Part shown: positions 16,952 to 25,777 of the stretch, piece after piece | Numbering within the stretch: position 1 is the stretch's first letter | Layout of the letters: each line of letters opens with the position of its first letter | Source: an uncultured Bacilli bacterium | Lineage (GTDB): Bacteria; Bacillota_I; Bacilli_A; RF39; UBA660 | DNA: 64,000 nucleotides | Assembly (NCBI GenBank): GCA_910583945.1 | Contig: CAJTYF010000002.1 | Location: forward strand, 23,454 to 87,453 | Direction: 5' to 3' | Notes under the pieces: generated by a model | The model's database searches: none | The model's input: only the letters and a program-made list of their open reading frames with translations | Told to the model about the DNA's origin: nothing | Program-made: the position numbers and the translations under genes

Positions 16952-17935
16952 TTATGAAAAAAGAGAAAAGTCGTCATATAGGCCTTTCTCATCATCTAAA
17001 TATAAACTTTCTTGTTTCTGCATATCTAATTCATAAAATCTATTAAAGTTATCAGCAAATTTTCTTCCTTTATTTACAATCAGTTTTAGTAAATTATCAA
17101 CAGTTTTCATATCTTGTTTTTTATACCAAGATTGAAATCTCTCAAAAGAAACATCGTCTTTATCTATTCCAATTCTTCTTGAAATAACCATATCTAGCAT
17201 TTCTTTTTCCATATCATTGGAAGAAATATTATTTGTGTAAATATCGAGTGCTATCATTAAATGTATTCTCTTATTTAAACCTTGCTTTAAACTAATTGTT
17301 TTACTATCCTTATCGAAAGAATATTTATTACTCATTGAAACATATTTTACTTTGTACCCGTCAGCATACAATGCCTTAATAAAACTATTGTAAATATCAT
17401 CATAACTGGAATAAAAAAGAGCCGGTAGAGGCCCTTTATCATAATCAACTTTTCTCATATCAGTATCTTTGACATCATATAAAATGGTAGAGTTAAGACC
17501 TTTGAAGTCTTTATGATGAAAAACAATACTTTTATCTTCCTTATCAAAATATTTTTTTATTTCTTGTTTACTTAAATCTTTTATATTTTTTACTAATTCT
17601 TGTTCATTTTCTTTTATAGAGATATATTCTTCATTGATCGGTGTTAATATCTCAATAGGGATAGCATTATCCAATAATTTGATACCTTGATCTTTATAAA
17701 ATTGTTTTGTTCCTAAAGAGAGAAAATTAGGATATTGACATTTTATTAGTAAGGTATTTAAAACTGTATAATTACTATAAAGAGATAAGTCATCAATCAA
17801 ATTTTTAAATTCATATTCATTCTTACAATTATCTAAAAAGTCTTTTTCAAACTTTAATGTTATATTCTTAATTTTATCATATTCATTAGTTTTAGAATAA
17901 TTTTTTAAATCATTCAATAGTTTTTCTATATCTAT
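16952..17935 (-). CDS. ArdC/LtrC-like protein, probable anti-restriction or ssDNA-binding, AUA start
   Basis: The N-terminal ~120 residues carry the ArdC/LtrC-type ssDNA-binding pattern: YSNYTVLNTLLIKCQYPNF, then GTKQFYKDQGIKLLDNAIPIEI. Such proteins protect incoming conjugative DNA. The C-terminal part lacks an obvious HExxH protease motif. The first canonical in-frame codon is TTG at 17917, 26 nt from the only good ribosome site (GGGGG, 17944-17948). ATA at 17935 is 8 nt from it and gives a continuous N-terminus DIEKLLNDLKNYSK, so an AUA start is proposed. Function is moderately certain. Confidence 0.65.
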   Translation of the reverse strand: MDIEKLLNDLKNYSKTNEYDKIKNITLKFEKDFLDNCKNEYEFKNLIDDLSLYSNYTVLNTLLIKCQYPNFLSLGTKQFYKDQGIKLLDNAIPIEILTPINEEYISIKENEQELVKNIKDLSKQEIKKYFDKEDKSIVFHHKDFKGLNSTILYDVKDTDMRKVDYDKGPLPALFYSSYDDIYNSFIKALYADGYKVKYVSMSNKYSFDKDSKTISLKQGLNKRIHLMIALDIYTNNISSNDMEKEMLDMVISRRIGIDKDDVSFERFQSWYKKQDMKTVDNLLKLIVNKGRKFADNFNRFYELDMQKQESLYLDDEKGLYDDFSLFS

Positions 17936-17961
17936 AATTTCAACCCCCTTATTAAAAAAAA

Positions 17962-18483
17962 CTAGTTTTCACTAGTTAATTTTGACAATTTGTTTTTTAA
18001 AGATAATAATGTTTTTTCTGCACCTACAATTAAATTATCTAAAATATCTTCAATACTATTTGTTGTAATAGCTAGTTTTAGATTTTCAAAGTAGTTATGT
18101 GCCAATTCCTTATTAGAAGTGGAATTGCCACATAATTTGTCAATATTACCATTATCCTGAATATTTGATAATGCCATATATGTAACATAATTAGAATTGC
18201 TTTGGTTTTTAAATGTATATATGTAAAATGAAATATCTTCTAATGTATGAGAAAAACTTTCAATAATAACATCTCTTGTATCTAGAATAGAGTTATTATT
18301 TTCTTTATCAAAGAAATAATCAAATTCATTATTTTTTAATTTCTTTTCAAAATCTTTCATATCTTCTACAGATGAAAACTTTGGACCGTCTTCACGATTC
18401 CAATTTATTAAACTTATTTCATCGTTAATCTTATTCATTTCTGATACTTGATCACGAAGTTTGATATACTGCTCATTTTTCAT
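17962..18483 (-). CDS. Hypothetical ICE protein (173 aa)
   Basis: The product begins MKNEQYIKLRDQVSEMNKIN behind an AAGGAGC site and ends in a Lys/Leu-rich helix (GAEKTLLSLKNKLSKLTSEN). No domain is recognised. It precedes the ArdC-like gene by a short gap and probably shares its transcript; the ~190 nt upstream are AT-rich and probably hold its promoter. Confidence 0.6.
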   Translation of the reverse strand: MKNEQYIKLRDQVSEMNKINDEISLINWNREDGPKFSSVEDMKDFEKKLKNNEFDYFFDKENNNSILDTRDVIIESFSHTLEDISFYIYTFKNQSNSNYVTYMALSNIQDNGNIDKLCGNSTSNKELAHNYFENLKLAITTNSIEDILDNLIVGAEKTLLSLKNKLSKLTSEN

Positions 18484-18673
18484 ACATACTGCTCCTTAAT
18501 AAAGTTTTGACAGAGTATGTATTATCATACAGTAATACAATTTAAAAGTCAATTAGTATATGACCTAATACAATATTCTGACTTATCACAACTTCATTAT
18601 ATCACGATTTTAAAATAATTAAATAGTTTCAAAGAAAAAGATTATCAAAAGTGATAATCTAACTAACTTATAA

Positions 18674-20041
18674 CTAATCTTGTTCAGTTGGAAGTGGTGG
18701 TGGAGTTATAAATAAATCTTTAAGTTCATCAACAGAATCTGCACGTTCCCATTTTGCCATTTCTTTTTTCCAAACTAAACTATCTTTAGTTAATTTGCCA
18801 TTGTCTGCCATTTGCTGTAATGTACTAACATCAAATGGTCCTGTTTGTTGACCGTTATTTGCAACATAATATTTAGAAATAGGAAGTGGTGGTGGAGTTA
18901 TCTCTGGTTGAGATGAATTTAAGTTTGACATAATACCGTTCATTGTTCCAGCAATATTTTGTCCGACAGCTCCGCCAACAGCCATTCCAGCCATCATAGC
19001 TACTGGATTGAAACCAGTTGCTCCATTTCCTAGATCAACACTTCCCGCACCATTTTCGCCCATTTTACCTAAAGCATTTGCACCAGCAATTCCAACTTCT
19101 GCTTGTTTTTCGATTTGGAAAGCTCCAATATTTGATGTTTGAGTTTGCTTGTGTTGTGCATATTGACCTTCTTCTCTTTGAATACGTAATGTTTCTTCGT
19201 AATTTTCAATGTTTATTCTTTGCTTATCAGCAATATCTTTAATTCTTGCTTCTGATTCTGCTTTTGTTGTTGCTGTTGCAATATCTTTTGTTACACTCAT
19301 AAGTTGACGATACCCGTCGCTTGATTTATCAAGTTCAATAGTTGCTATATCAAGTCCAGAAACTTCAACACCAAAATTTTCTTTTAATCTATTTTTAACA
19401 TCTAATTCTATAGCATTGTTGATTTCAGTTGTTTTGGTTTCAATTTGTACTAGTGGAATGTTATTTTGAGTTGGAACATTTGCAACTACATTTTTTACAT
19501 ATCTTATTACTGCGTCACGAATTTGATTTTGAAATTCATCAAGATTAAAATCACTAAGTCGATGAAGTTTGATAAACTCCTTGTAATCACTAATTTTAAA
19601 ACTAATAGTTCCCCTTACTGATACAGGAACACCAAAATCATCAAATCTAGGATCATATACATCAAAAAATGGTACTCCAAATTTTGTTTGAATTATTTGT
19701 GCAAGATTTATAAAATATACTTCTGCTTGAAATGGTGTACCGCCCTCGTAAGCCAACCCAACAATGCTAGCAAGTATCGGGAAATTATCTGTTTTAATAA
19801 TTTTATCGAATGGTCCGACAATAAAATCTTGCATAGTCCCGTCTTTTTGCTTATATACGAAAACAGCAACTTCTCCGTCTTTTACACGTAATGATGATCC
19901 CCAGCGAATAGCATTTTCTCTATTATTTTCGCCTAATTGTGATCCAGTAGGATGCCATTTCCAAATTAAATATGATGATTCATCACATCTAATCTCGTCC
20001 ATAAAACTCCCAGTTTTTTTATTTTTTTCAAATATTCCCAT
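18674..20041 (-). CDS. SPFH (band 7) protein with C-terminal GYF_2-type domain
   Basis: The 455-residue product has an N-terminal SPFH core of the YdjI / 'virion core protein' type (IRCDESSYLIWKWHPTG, GVPFFDVYDPRFDDFGVPVS, EVSGLDIATIELDKSSDGY). A coiled-coil part (KDIADKQRINIENYEETL) and a Gly/Ala-rich linker (AMMAGMAVGGAVGQNIAG) follow. The C-terminus is a GYF_2-like module (YYVANNGQQTGPFDVSTLQQ ... LVWKKEMAKWERA). SPFH proteins form large membrane or cytosolic rings. It lies downstream of two zinc-ribbon membrane genes on the same strand, so the three look like one cargo unit in the ICE. Role unknown. Confidence 0.8.
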   Translation of the reverse strand: MGIFEKNKKTGSFMDEIRCDESSYLIWKWHPTGSQLGENNRENAIRWGSSLRVKDGEVAVFVYKQKDGTMQDFIVGPFDKIIKTDNFPILASIVGLAYEGGTPFQAEVYFINLAQIIQTKFGVPFFDVYDPRFDDFGVPVSVRGTISFKISDYKEFIKLHRLSDFNLDEFQNQIRDAVIRYVKNVVANVPTQNNIPLVQIETKTTEINNAIELDVKNRLKENFGVEVSGLDIATIELDKSSDGYRQLMSVTKDIATATTKAESEARIKDIADKQRINIENYEETLRIQREEGQYAQHKQTQTSNIGAFQIEKQAEVGIAGANALGKMGENGAGSVDLGNGATGFNPVAMMAGMAVGGAVGQNIAGTMNGIMSNLNSSQPEITPPPLPISKYYVANNGQQTGPFDVSTLQQMADNGKLTKDSLVWKKEMAKWERADSVDELKDLFITPPPLPTEQD

Positions 20042-20061
20042 AATTATATTCCTTTCTTTGT

Positions 20062-21402
20062 TTATTCTCCTATTATTTTTTGTATGCCATCAAACTTTGT
20101 TCCATTTTCAAGAACTAACATTTCATTAAGAGATATATGTGGCATTTTATATTTTTCACTAAATCCTTCAAAAACTACATTGCATACGATTTCTTTTTTT
20201 ACTGCACTATTATAATGACTTTCTGTTACAAAAGGTAGGGTATTAAGTGTAATAACCCACTTATTTCCATTATCATCTTTAATAAAGCCCAGAATTCCAG
20301 TATATTCTCCAGTTTCTAATATTTCCGTTTTTTCCAGATGTCCTTTAATGTATATTTTTGTACCACCTAAACCATTTTTTTCAGCAGGAGAGTTATATTT
20401 TGAAAATTCAGCTTTCTCAAATCCTTTTGTAAATTCTTCTATTTCTTTTTTATCTACTTGAAATGTTGAATCGTTTTTCTTTTGTTCTTCTGTTTTATCT
20501 TTATTTAAAACTTCTTCATTTGTAATTTTATCTATCCAATATTCTTTTTGTACTTTACATTTTCGCTTTGTTTCATCACTTGTAAAATCTTTTTCACAAT
20601 CAAGACTTTCCGTATTTAGCAAAGCCAATTTATAGTCTTTGTTTTCTAGTGCTGTTTTTATTTCACTAATAATCTCATCTAATTTTTGTTTTTCTTTTTC
20701 TTCTGGTGTTGATGTACTACTACCAAATATAATGGAAAATAAAATTATAACACCGAATAATACACCAAAATTAATGCCTAACATTTTCCATATAAAAGTC
20801 TCAGCTTTATGTACTTTTTTATTTGTATCATCATACATTGCTTGTATTTCTGACATTTTAGGATCATTCTTAAATATAATTTTTGATTTTTGATATGCTT
20901 GTTCAAATTTTGCTTTCCAAGCATTAGATACTTCACGTTTTGCATTTTCCATATTGCCTTGGTTTTTATATACATCTATATCAATATTTGAATAAGATAA
21001 TATAATAAATTCATATAAATCTTCTTTTGTATTTGGAATAGGAAAACTACGTATAAGTGATATTTTTTGTTCATCTTCCTTTGATAATTTATCAACTCCA
21101 AAATAAGAAGTCAATGTGCTTTTCTTTGTATTTTCTCTTTGTGATTCTATTTTTTCAAGTTTTGCTGCCAATTCACTAACAGAACTATTAGCTTTTGAGC
21201 TTCTTAATTCATATCCACAAGCAGGACAATTAGAAACAAAAGACTTTAGAACTTCGCCACAATTAGGGCATTTATGTATATAGCCATCATAAACATTTTT
21301 TCGTTCTGTGATTTGCTTATCTTTTATAGTTCCTTTAATTTCTTCTACATCAGTAGTTTGAGTTATGATATTTTCATCTAAATTTAGTTTTGACTTACTC
21401 AT
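20062..21402 (-). CDS. Zinc-ribbon membrane protein (446 aa), SPFH partner
   Basis: A four-cysteine zinc ribbon lies near residues 44-62 (CPNCGEVLKSFVSNCPACGYE). A helical region with KLEKIESQREN follows, then a single membrane segment (NFGVLFGVIILFSIIFG, about residue 215) and a soluble C-terminal half. It starts with a leader segment IITQTTDVEEIKG shared with the next gene upstream (IIIQTTDVERYKD). It ends 20 nt before the SPFH gene start, consistent with an operon. Possibly an envelope sensor; no named family is claimed. Confidence 0.65.
   Translation of the reverse strand: MSKSKLNLDENIITQTTDVEEIKGTIKDKQITERKNVYDGYIHKCPNCGEVLKSFVSNCPACGYELRSSKANSSVSELAAKLEKIESQRENTKKSTLTSYFGVDKLSKEDEQKISLIRSFPIPNTKEDLYEFIILSYSNIDIDVYKNQGNMENAKREVSNAWKAKFEQAYQKSKIIFKNDPKMSEIQAMYDDTNKKVHKAETFIWKMLGINFGVLFGVIILFSIIFGSSTSTPEEKEKQKLDEIISEIKTALENKDYKLALLNTESLDCEKDFTSDETKRKCKVQKEYWIDKITNEEVLNKDKTEEQKKNDSTFQVDKKEIEEFTKGFEKAEFSKYNSPAEKNGLGGTKIYIKGHLEKTEILETGEYTGILGFIKDDNGNKWVITLNTLPFVTESHYNSAVKKEIVCNVVFEGFSEKYKMPHISLNEMLVLENGTKFDGIQKIIGE
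21214..21309. repeat. 96-bp exact repeat, copy 1 (second copy at 21989-22084)
   Basis: The 96 bases are identical in the two neighbouring zinc-ribbon genes and encode the shared segment TERKNVYDGYIHK plus the zinc ribbon. The flanking parts of the two genes are clearly diverged. This indicates recent gene conversion or exchange limited to the zinc-ribbon segment. Confidence 0.9.
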
Positions 21403-21448
21403 ATAAACACTCCTTAATTTTACTTATAAGTTATGTGATAACATTCTT

Positions 21449-22675
21449 TTATAATTTATTGTTCTTTTTTTCATCTTTGTCTTCATCTTTTATATTACTT
21501 ATAGCAAATACTGCACCAAAAAGTGGGATAAGTCCTAACATCGCAATCATATAAAATGGAGAATCAGGATTATTAGAAAGCGACCCCAAAAAGAAGCCAG
21601 TAATTACCAATATTCCCCCAAATAAACCTAATAATAAACTTTGCAAGAATCTAGAACGTTTAATATTGTTTATTAAAAAATGTGCCTTTTTTTGTTTCTT
21701 TGTTTTATTATATAATTGGTTAAGATACTGAAATTCAGTTTCATTTCCGAAAGAAAGTTTTGCTTTATGATAAGTTTGCTCTAATTTTGAATACCAAGCT
21801 TCAACATCATAACCACCAGCACTAATATTGGATGTTGCAAGTATAAAAAATTCATAAATATCTTCTTTAGTATTAGGAATGTAAAAATTACGAATAAGTT
21901 CTATTTTTTGTTCCATAGACTTGACTTTTTCTATTTTTTGAGCAAACTCATTTACAACACTTGATGTTTTTGTACTTCTTAATTCATGTCCACAAGCAGG
22001 ACAATTAGAAACAAAAGACTTTAGAACTTCGCCACAATTAGGGCATTTATGTATATAGCCATCATAAACATTTTTTCGTTCTGTAATCAGCTCATCTTTT
22101 GTAGTTTCTTGAACTTTATTTTCTGTATCTGTTATTTCTTTATTTATTGCACTACCACAGGAATTACAAAATTTTGAATCGCTTTTTAATTTTTCTCCAC
22201 AATCAGGACAATAAATATGTTCTTCATTTTTAACATCATCTAAATCATTTTCATTGATTTTACTTTCTTTACGCTCATCAATCACTTGTGTTTTTATATT
22301 GGTACTTGGTGAGTTGTTTTTAATAGTTTCAATTATGTTGTTATACCACTTATGCAATTCTTTTTCTTTATCAAATATAAAGAATTCATTTGTTCCGTCT
22401 TTAAAATATAGTTGTAAACCCATTCCATATTCTTCGTTATCAATTTCAAATACTTGAATATTATTTTTTACAACTTTAATATTAGTTAATGACAATCTAT
22501 CCACCAATTCTTCTGATTTTGAAAACAAACCATTTAATTTTTCATAAACACAAATTAAATTTTTGTTAGTTAAATACATCTCATAGACTTCAATGTATTC
22601 TTCATCTTTGTATCGTTCTACATCAGTAGTCTGAATTATGATACCTTCATCTGAATCTAGTTTTAAATTACTCAT
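21449..22675 (-). CDS. Double zinc-ribbon membrane protein with PH-like N-terminus (408 aa)
   Basis: The N-terminal ~120 residues resemble a PH-like domain (EEYIEVYEMYLTNKNLICVY ... LYFKDGTNEFFIFDKEKELH). Two zinc ribbons follow (CPDCGEKLKSDSKFCNSCG near residue 155 and CPNCGEVLKSFVSNCPACG near 210). The C-terminus has two membrane segments (LLLGLFGGILVITGFFLG and FYMIAMLGLIPLFGAVFAIS). It is the paralogue of the next gene and the first of the three-gene zinc-ribbon/SPFH unit. The substrate or trigger is unknown. Confidence 0.68.
   Translation of the reverse strand: MSNLKLDSDEGIIIQTTDVERYKDEEYIEVYEMYLTNKNLICVYEKLNGLFSKSEELVDRLSLTNIKVVKNNIQVFEIDNEEYGMGLQLYFKDGTNEFFIFDKEKELHKWYNNIIETIKNNSPSTNIKTQVIDERKESKINENDLDDVKNEEHIYCPDCGEKLKSDSKFCNSCGSAINKEITDTENKVQETTKDELITERKNVYDGYIHKCPNCGEVLKSFVSNCPACGHELRSTKTSSVVNEFAQKIEKVKSMEQKIELIRNFYIPNTKEDIYEFFILATSNISAGGYDVEAWYSKLEQTYHKAKLSFGNETEFQYLNQLYNKTKKQKKAHFLINNIKRSRFLQSLLLGLFGGILVITGFFLGSLSNNPDSPFYMIAMLGLIPLFGAVFAISNIKDEDKDEKKNNKL
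21989..22084. repeat. 96-bp exact repeat, copy 2
   Basis: Identical to 21214-21309; it lies in the paralogous upstream gene and covers the second zinc ribbon. The identity stops sharply at both sides apart from a short left extension with one mismatch. Confidence 0.9.
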
Positions 22676-22797
22676 ACAAACACTCCTTAATAACCAAGAT
22701 TAGAATTCATCATCTAACACTATTAGATATTACTTCTATAAGTTAATTATAACATTTTTTTGCATATATTTCTATGTTTTTACTGAAATATTATTTA

Positions 22798-23934
22798 CTA
22801 AAATAAATTCTTTAAAATATAATAAATCACATTTGTAGCAATGCTATTCCCAGCTTGCTTGAATAATTGACGATTAGAAGTTCCAATATTTTTTGCCTTG
22901 TAGAAGTCTTCATCACTAAAACCCATAAAACGCCAACTTTCTAAAGGACTAATTTTTTTCACAAAAAAACAATTATCACGATAGATAATCATTTTACTGG
23001 TATCTTCTGTAGAATTCGCAGTTAGTGTGGGACAATATCCATTTATAGACCAAAGTCTAGCGGTTTGATTATATTTGCTTGATGTATCACGACCACATTT
23101 ATTTTTACCGTCAATAAATCTATATAAATCTATTACATATTTTCTTCTTTTATCTTTCAAATTTTTACATATCAACTTACAATCTTTTGTATAATCTTTA
23201 TTCGCTACAAAACTCTGTAAATCAAATGAGACTTTTTCGGATAAAACAAGATTAGGATCAATTTCTTTTTCTAACAAATCTTTAAGTCTTAACTTTAATT
23301 TCATTTTTTGTGGAAATTGATATAAGTATTGTCCTTTGATCGCAACAAGAAAATATCTTTCACGATTTTGTGGTGTTCCATAATCTAATGCACAAAGAAC
23401 ATCATCATATAAAGAATATCCTAATTCTTCCAAATCATTTTTAAATAAATTAAGAGTTTTCCTAAATTTAGAATGAGTAATTGCAGCCACATTTTCAAAA
23501 ATAACAACTTTAGGTGGATCTTTCACTTCTTTTAGAAATTGTATCATCTTCCAACCTAGAGAAGAACGAGTACGACTTCCAAAATCAAAACCACGACGAA
23601 TGCCTGCCATTGAAATGTCTTGACAGGGGAAGCCACCGATCCATATATCACAATAAGGAATATCAGCACCATTTATTTTGGTTATGTCCCCAAGATTATC
23701 TTTTGGACTTTTATTATGTATAGCACAATAACTTTTTATCGCGTGCTTATCTACTTCACAAAAAAATACCGATTCGTAATCATTTATAACACCATTTCTC
23801 TTTAATCTTTCCAATGCCATTTCAGGACTACCAATTCCAGAAAAAAATGTTCCAACCTTAACATTACTCTTATCTAGTTTTATATATGGATATTCAAAAT
23901 TAAACAAATTCATAGTTTGATTATGTAGTGTCAT
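22798..23934 (-). CDS. DNA (cytosine-5) methyltransferase, orphan, ICE-encoded
   Basis: C5-methylase motifs appear in order: I (VGTFFSGIGSPEMAL, about residue 27), IV with the catalytic cysteine (GGFPCQDISMAGIRRG), VI (FENVAAI), VIII (QNRERYFLVAI), then a short target-recognition region and X (QAGNSIATNVIYYIL). Length (378 aa) is normal. No restriction endonuclease gene is adjacent, so it is probably an orphan that protects the element from host restriction. Its start overlaps the VirD4 3' end by 14 nt, placing it in the transfer operon. Confidence 0.93.
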   Translation of the reverse strand: MTLHNQTMNLFNFEYPYIKLDKSNVKVGTFFSGIGSPEMALERLKRNGVINDYESVFFCEVDKHAIKSYCAIHNKSPKDNLGDITKINGADIPYCDIWIGGFPCQDISMAGIRRGFDFGSRTRSSLGWKMIQFLKEVKDPPKVVIFENVAAITHSKFRKTLNLFKNDLEELGYSLYDDVLCALDYGTPQNRERYFLVAIKGQYLYQFPQKMKLKLRLKDLLEKEIDPNLVLSEKVSFDLQSFVANKDYTKDCKLICKNLKDKRRKYVIDLYRFIDGKNKCGRDTSSKYNQTARLWSINGYCPTLTANSTEDTSKMIIYRDNCFFVKKISPLESWRFMGFSDEDFYKAKNIGTSNRQLFKQAGNSIATNVIYYILKNLF

Positions 23935-25765
23935 TTTTAGGTTTTCTCTTTCTGGTTGGACTTGCTTTTTTTATAGGTACATCTTGATCTTGGCCATTAT
24001 TTGAAAATAATTCTTTTTCAATTCTAAAAGTATCAAGATCAAAAAGTTCTAGTTTATGAAATTCATCTTGTTTGACTTCTATTACATCAGTTACTTTATA
24101 TTTAAAAGGATAATCACTTATTTGTTTCAGATTTGTTTTGATAGGCGACATTCTAGTTCTCAATATAATAGCTTCGCCAACTTTAAAATTTATAAGTTCA
24201 TCTGCAGTAATCAAATCACGACCAGTAAGAGAAGTATCCGAAGAAAGATTGAAGTCTGCTTTTCCATAACGATTAGAAGATGATGTTCTAGTTGTAGAAA
24301 TTGTATATTTTCCGATTCTATTTGAGAGTTCGTGAGCAGTATTGTAATCATTTGTAGAGAGATAAACCCAGTTACTAGTATTTGACTTAATTGTACCCGC
24401 CATTTCTCTATAATTTTCTTGTAATTGATTAAAGTCTTGAATAACTAAATAAAATCTAATATTTCTTGATCTTGCTACTGTAAGTTTTTTTGAAAATTCA
24501 GCAATCTTAACCATATTAGAAAATTCATCAAGAATAAAATTTACTCTGATAGGGAGAGTACCCAATTTTTCTTTTTGCGCTTCTTCTACTAAAACTTGAT
24601 AAACTTGGTTAATGAATAAACTGCCGATGAAATGACGCGAAATTTTTTCATCAGGGATAATTAGGAAGATAGCAGTTTTTTGCCTACCTATATCCCTTAT
24701 ATTGAACGAAGTCTTGCTAGTCATATAACTAATACCAGTATCTCCAAAAACTCTTAATTTTGACGCTAGAATGGAAAATATGGTAGCCCTTGTTTCGCCA
24801 CGAGCAAAGTTACCCGTTGAATAAAGGTTTTTTGCAGTACTTCCAAAAGGACGATCACTAAAATACTTATCAAGTGAGTTTTGATCGCCATACTTTTTTG
24901 CTCCGTGTTCAACTAATAAATTATAAATAGAATGGAAATGTATTTGACTTTCCGTTTTTGCGTCTTCAATCAAAGCTAGACACAAAGCACTTAAAACAGA
25001 AGATGAAGATTCTTGCCAATACTTATCACGAGAAGTAACATCTTCACAAATTGCATTTGATAAGTCGTTAATTGTTTCAATTTCTTTTTCAAAATTGTTC
25101 TCTTTAAAATATTCATAAGCAATCGTGAGTGGATTCCAAAAATCACTATTCGATGTATCTCTTAAATTGATTACTTTAATGTTATAATTTTTCTTTTTTA
25201 AATAATCGTAAGTAGTTTTATATAGTTCGCCCTTAACATCATTGATTATCATACTTTCGCCGCTGTCTGCTAGGTTAAATATCAATGGATCAATTATCGA
25301 TACCGTTTTGCCACTACCAGTGTTTCCGATTATTAAGGTGTGATTCGAGCTAGTATCGATGTAATAGTCATTATCCTTTATTGCAACAACCATACCACCT
25401 GACTTGTTATTTTTATTAAATCGCCAAGTAGTGAAGTTTTTTCTTACTTCTTTCATAGTAGCAAAAGTACTACTACCAAATTCATTACTATTTACTCTTT
25501 TAGGTACACCATTTGTACTATTTGTATTTCTAATTTTGAAACTATATTTGTAATATAATAATGCTAAAATAAAAAGACATTCTGTTAGAAGAATGCCAAT
25601 CAAAATATTTTTATCTTTTAAAATAATGTTAATAACTTCATTGATATTATAAATAAATCTTAATTCAAAATTATTTTGTATGCAAACAACAAAGTTTGTA
25701 ATAATGAATGTAAGAAGCAATAAAGAAATAATAACTACTAATATGTAATTAAAATATTTCTTTAT
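23921..25765 (-). CDS. virD4: VirD4/TraG-type coupling protein, AUA start proposed
   Basis: The coupling ATPase links the relaxosome to the mating channel. Two N-terminal membrane segments precede the nucleotide-binding domain with Walker A GNTGSGKTVSIIDPL; further conserved parts are SMIINDVKGELYK, NFILDEFSNM (Walker B) and LVIQDFNQLQ. The first canonical start (TTG, 25720) lies inside the first membrane segment and has no ribosome site. GGGGG at 25773-25777 sits 7 nt before ATA at 25765, and an in-frame TAA lies just upstream. An AUA start gives the family-like N-terminus KKYFNYILVVIISLLLL. Confidence 0.9.
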   Translation of the reverse strand: MKKYFNYILVVIISLLLLTFIITNFVVCIQNNFELRFIYNINEVINIILKDKNILIGILLTECLFILALLYYKYSFKIRNTNSTNGVPKRVNSNEFGSSTFATMKEVRKNFTTWRFNKNNKSGGMVVAIKDNDYYIDTSSNHTLIIGNTGSGKTVSIIDPLIFNLADSGESMIINDVKGELYKTTYDYLKKKNYNIKVINLRDTSNSDFWNPLTIAYEYFKENNFEKEIETINDLSNAICEDVTSRDKYWQESSSSVLSALCLALIEDAKTESQIHFHSIYNLLVEHGAKKYGDQNSLDKYFSDRPFGSTAKNLYSTGNFARGETRATIFSILASKLRVFGDTGISYMTSKTSFNIRDIGRQKTAIFLIIPDEKISRHFIGSLFINQVYQVLVEEAQKEKLGTLPIRVNFILDEFSNMVKIAEFSKKLTVARSRNIRFYLVIQDFNQLQENYREMAGTIKSNTSNWVYLSTNDYNTAHELSNRIGKYTISTTRTSSSNRYGKADFNLSSDTSLTGRDLITADELINFKVGEAIILRTRMSPIKTNLKQISDYPFKYKVTDVIEVKQDEFHKLELFDLDTFRIEKELFSNNGQDQDVPIKKASPTRKRKPKNDTT

Positions 25766-25777
25766 AATTATACCCCC

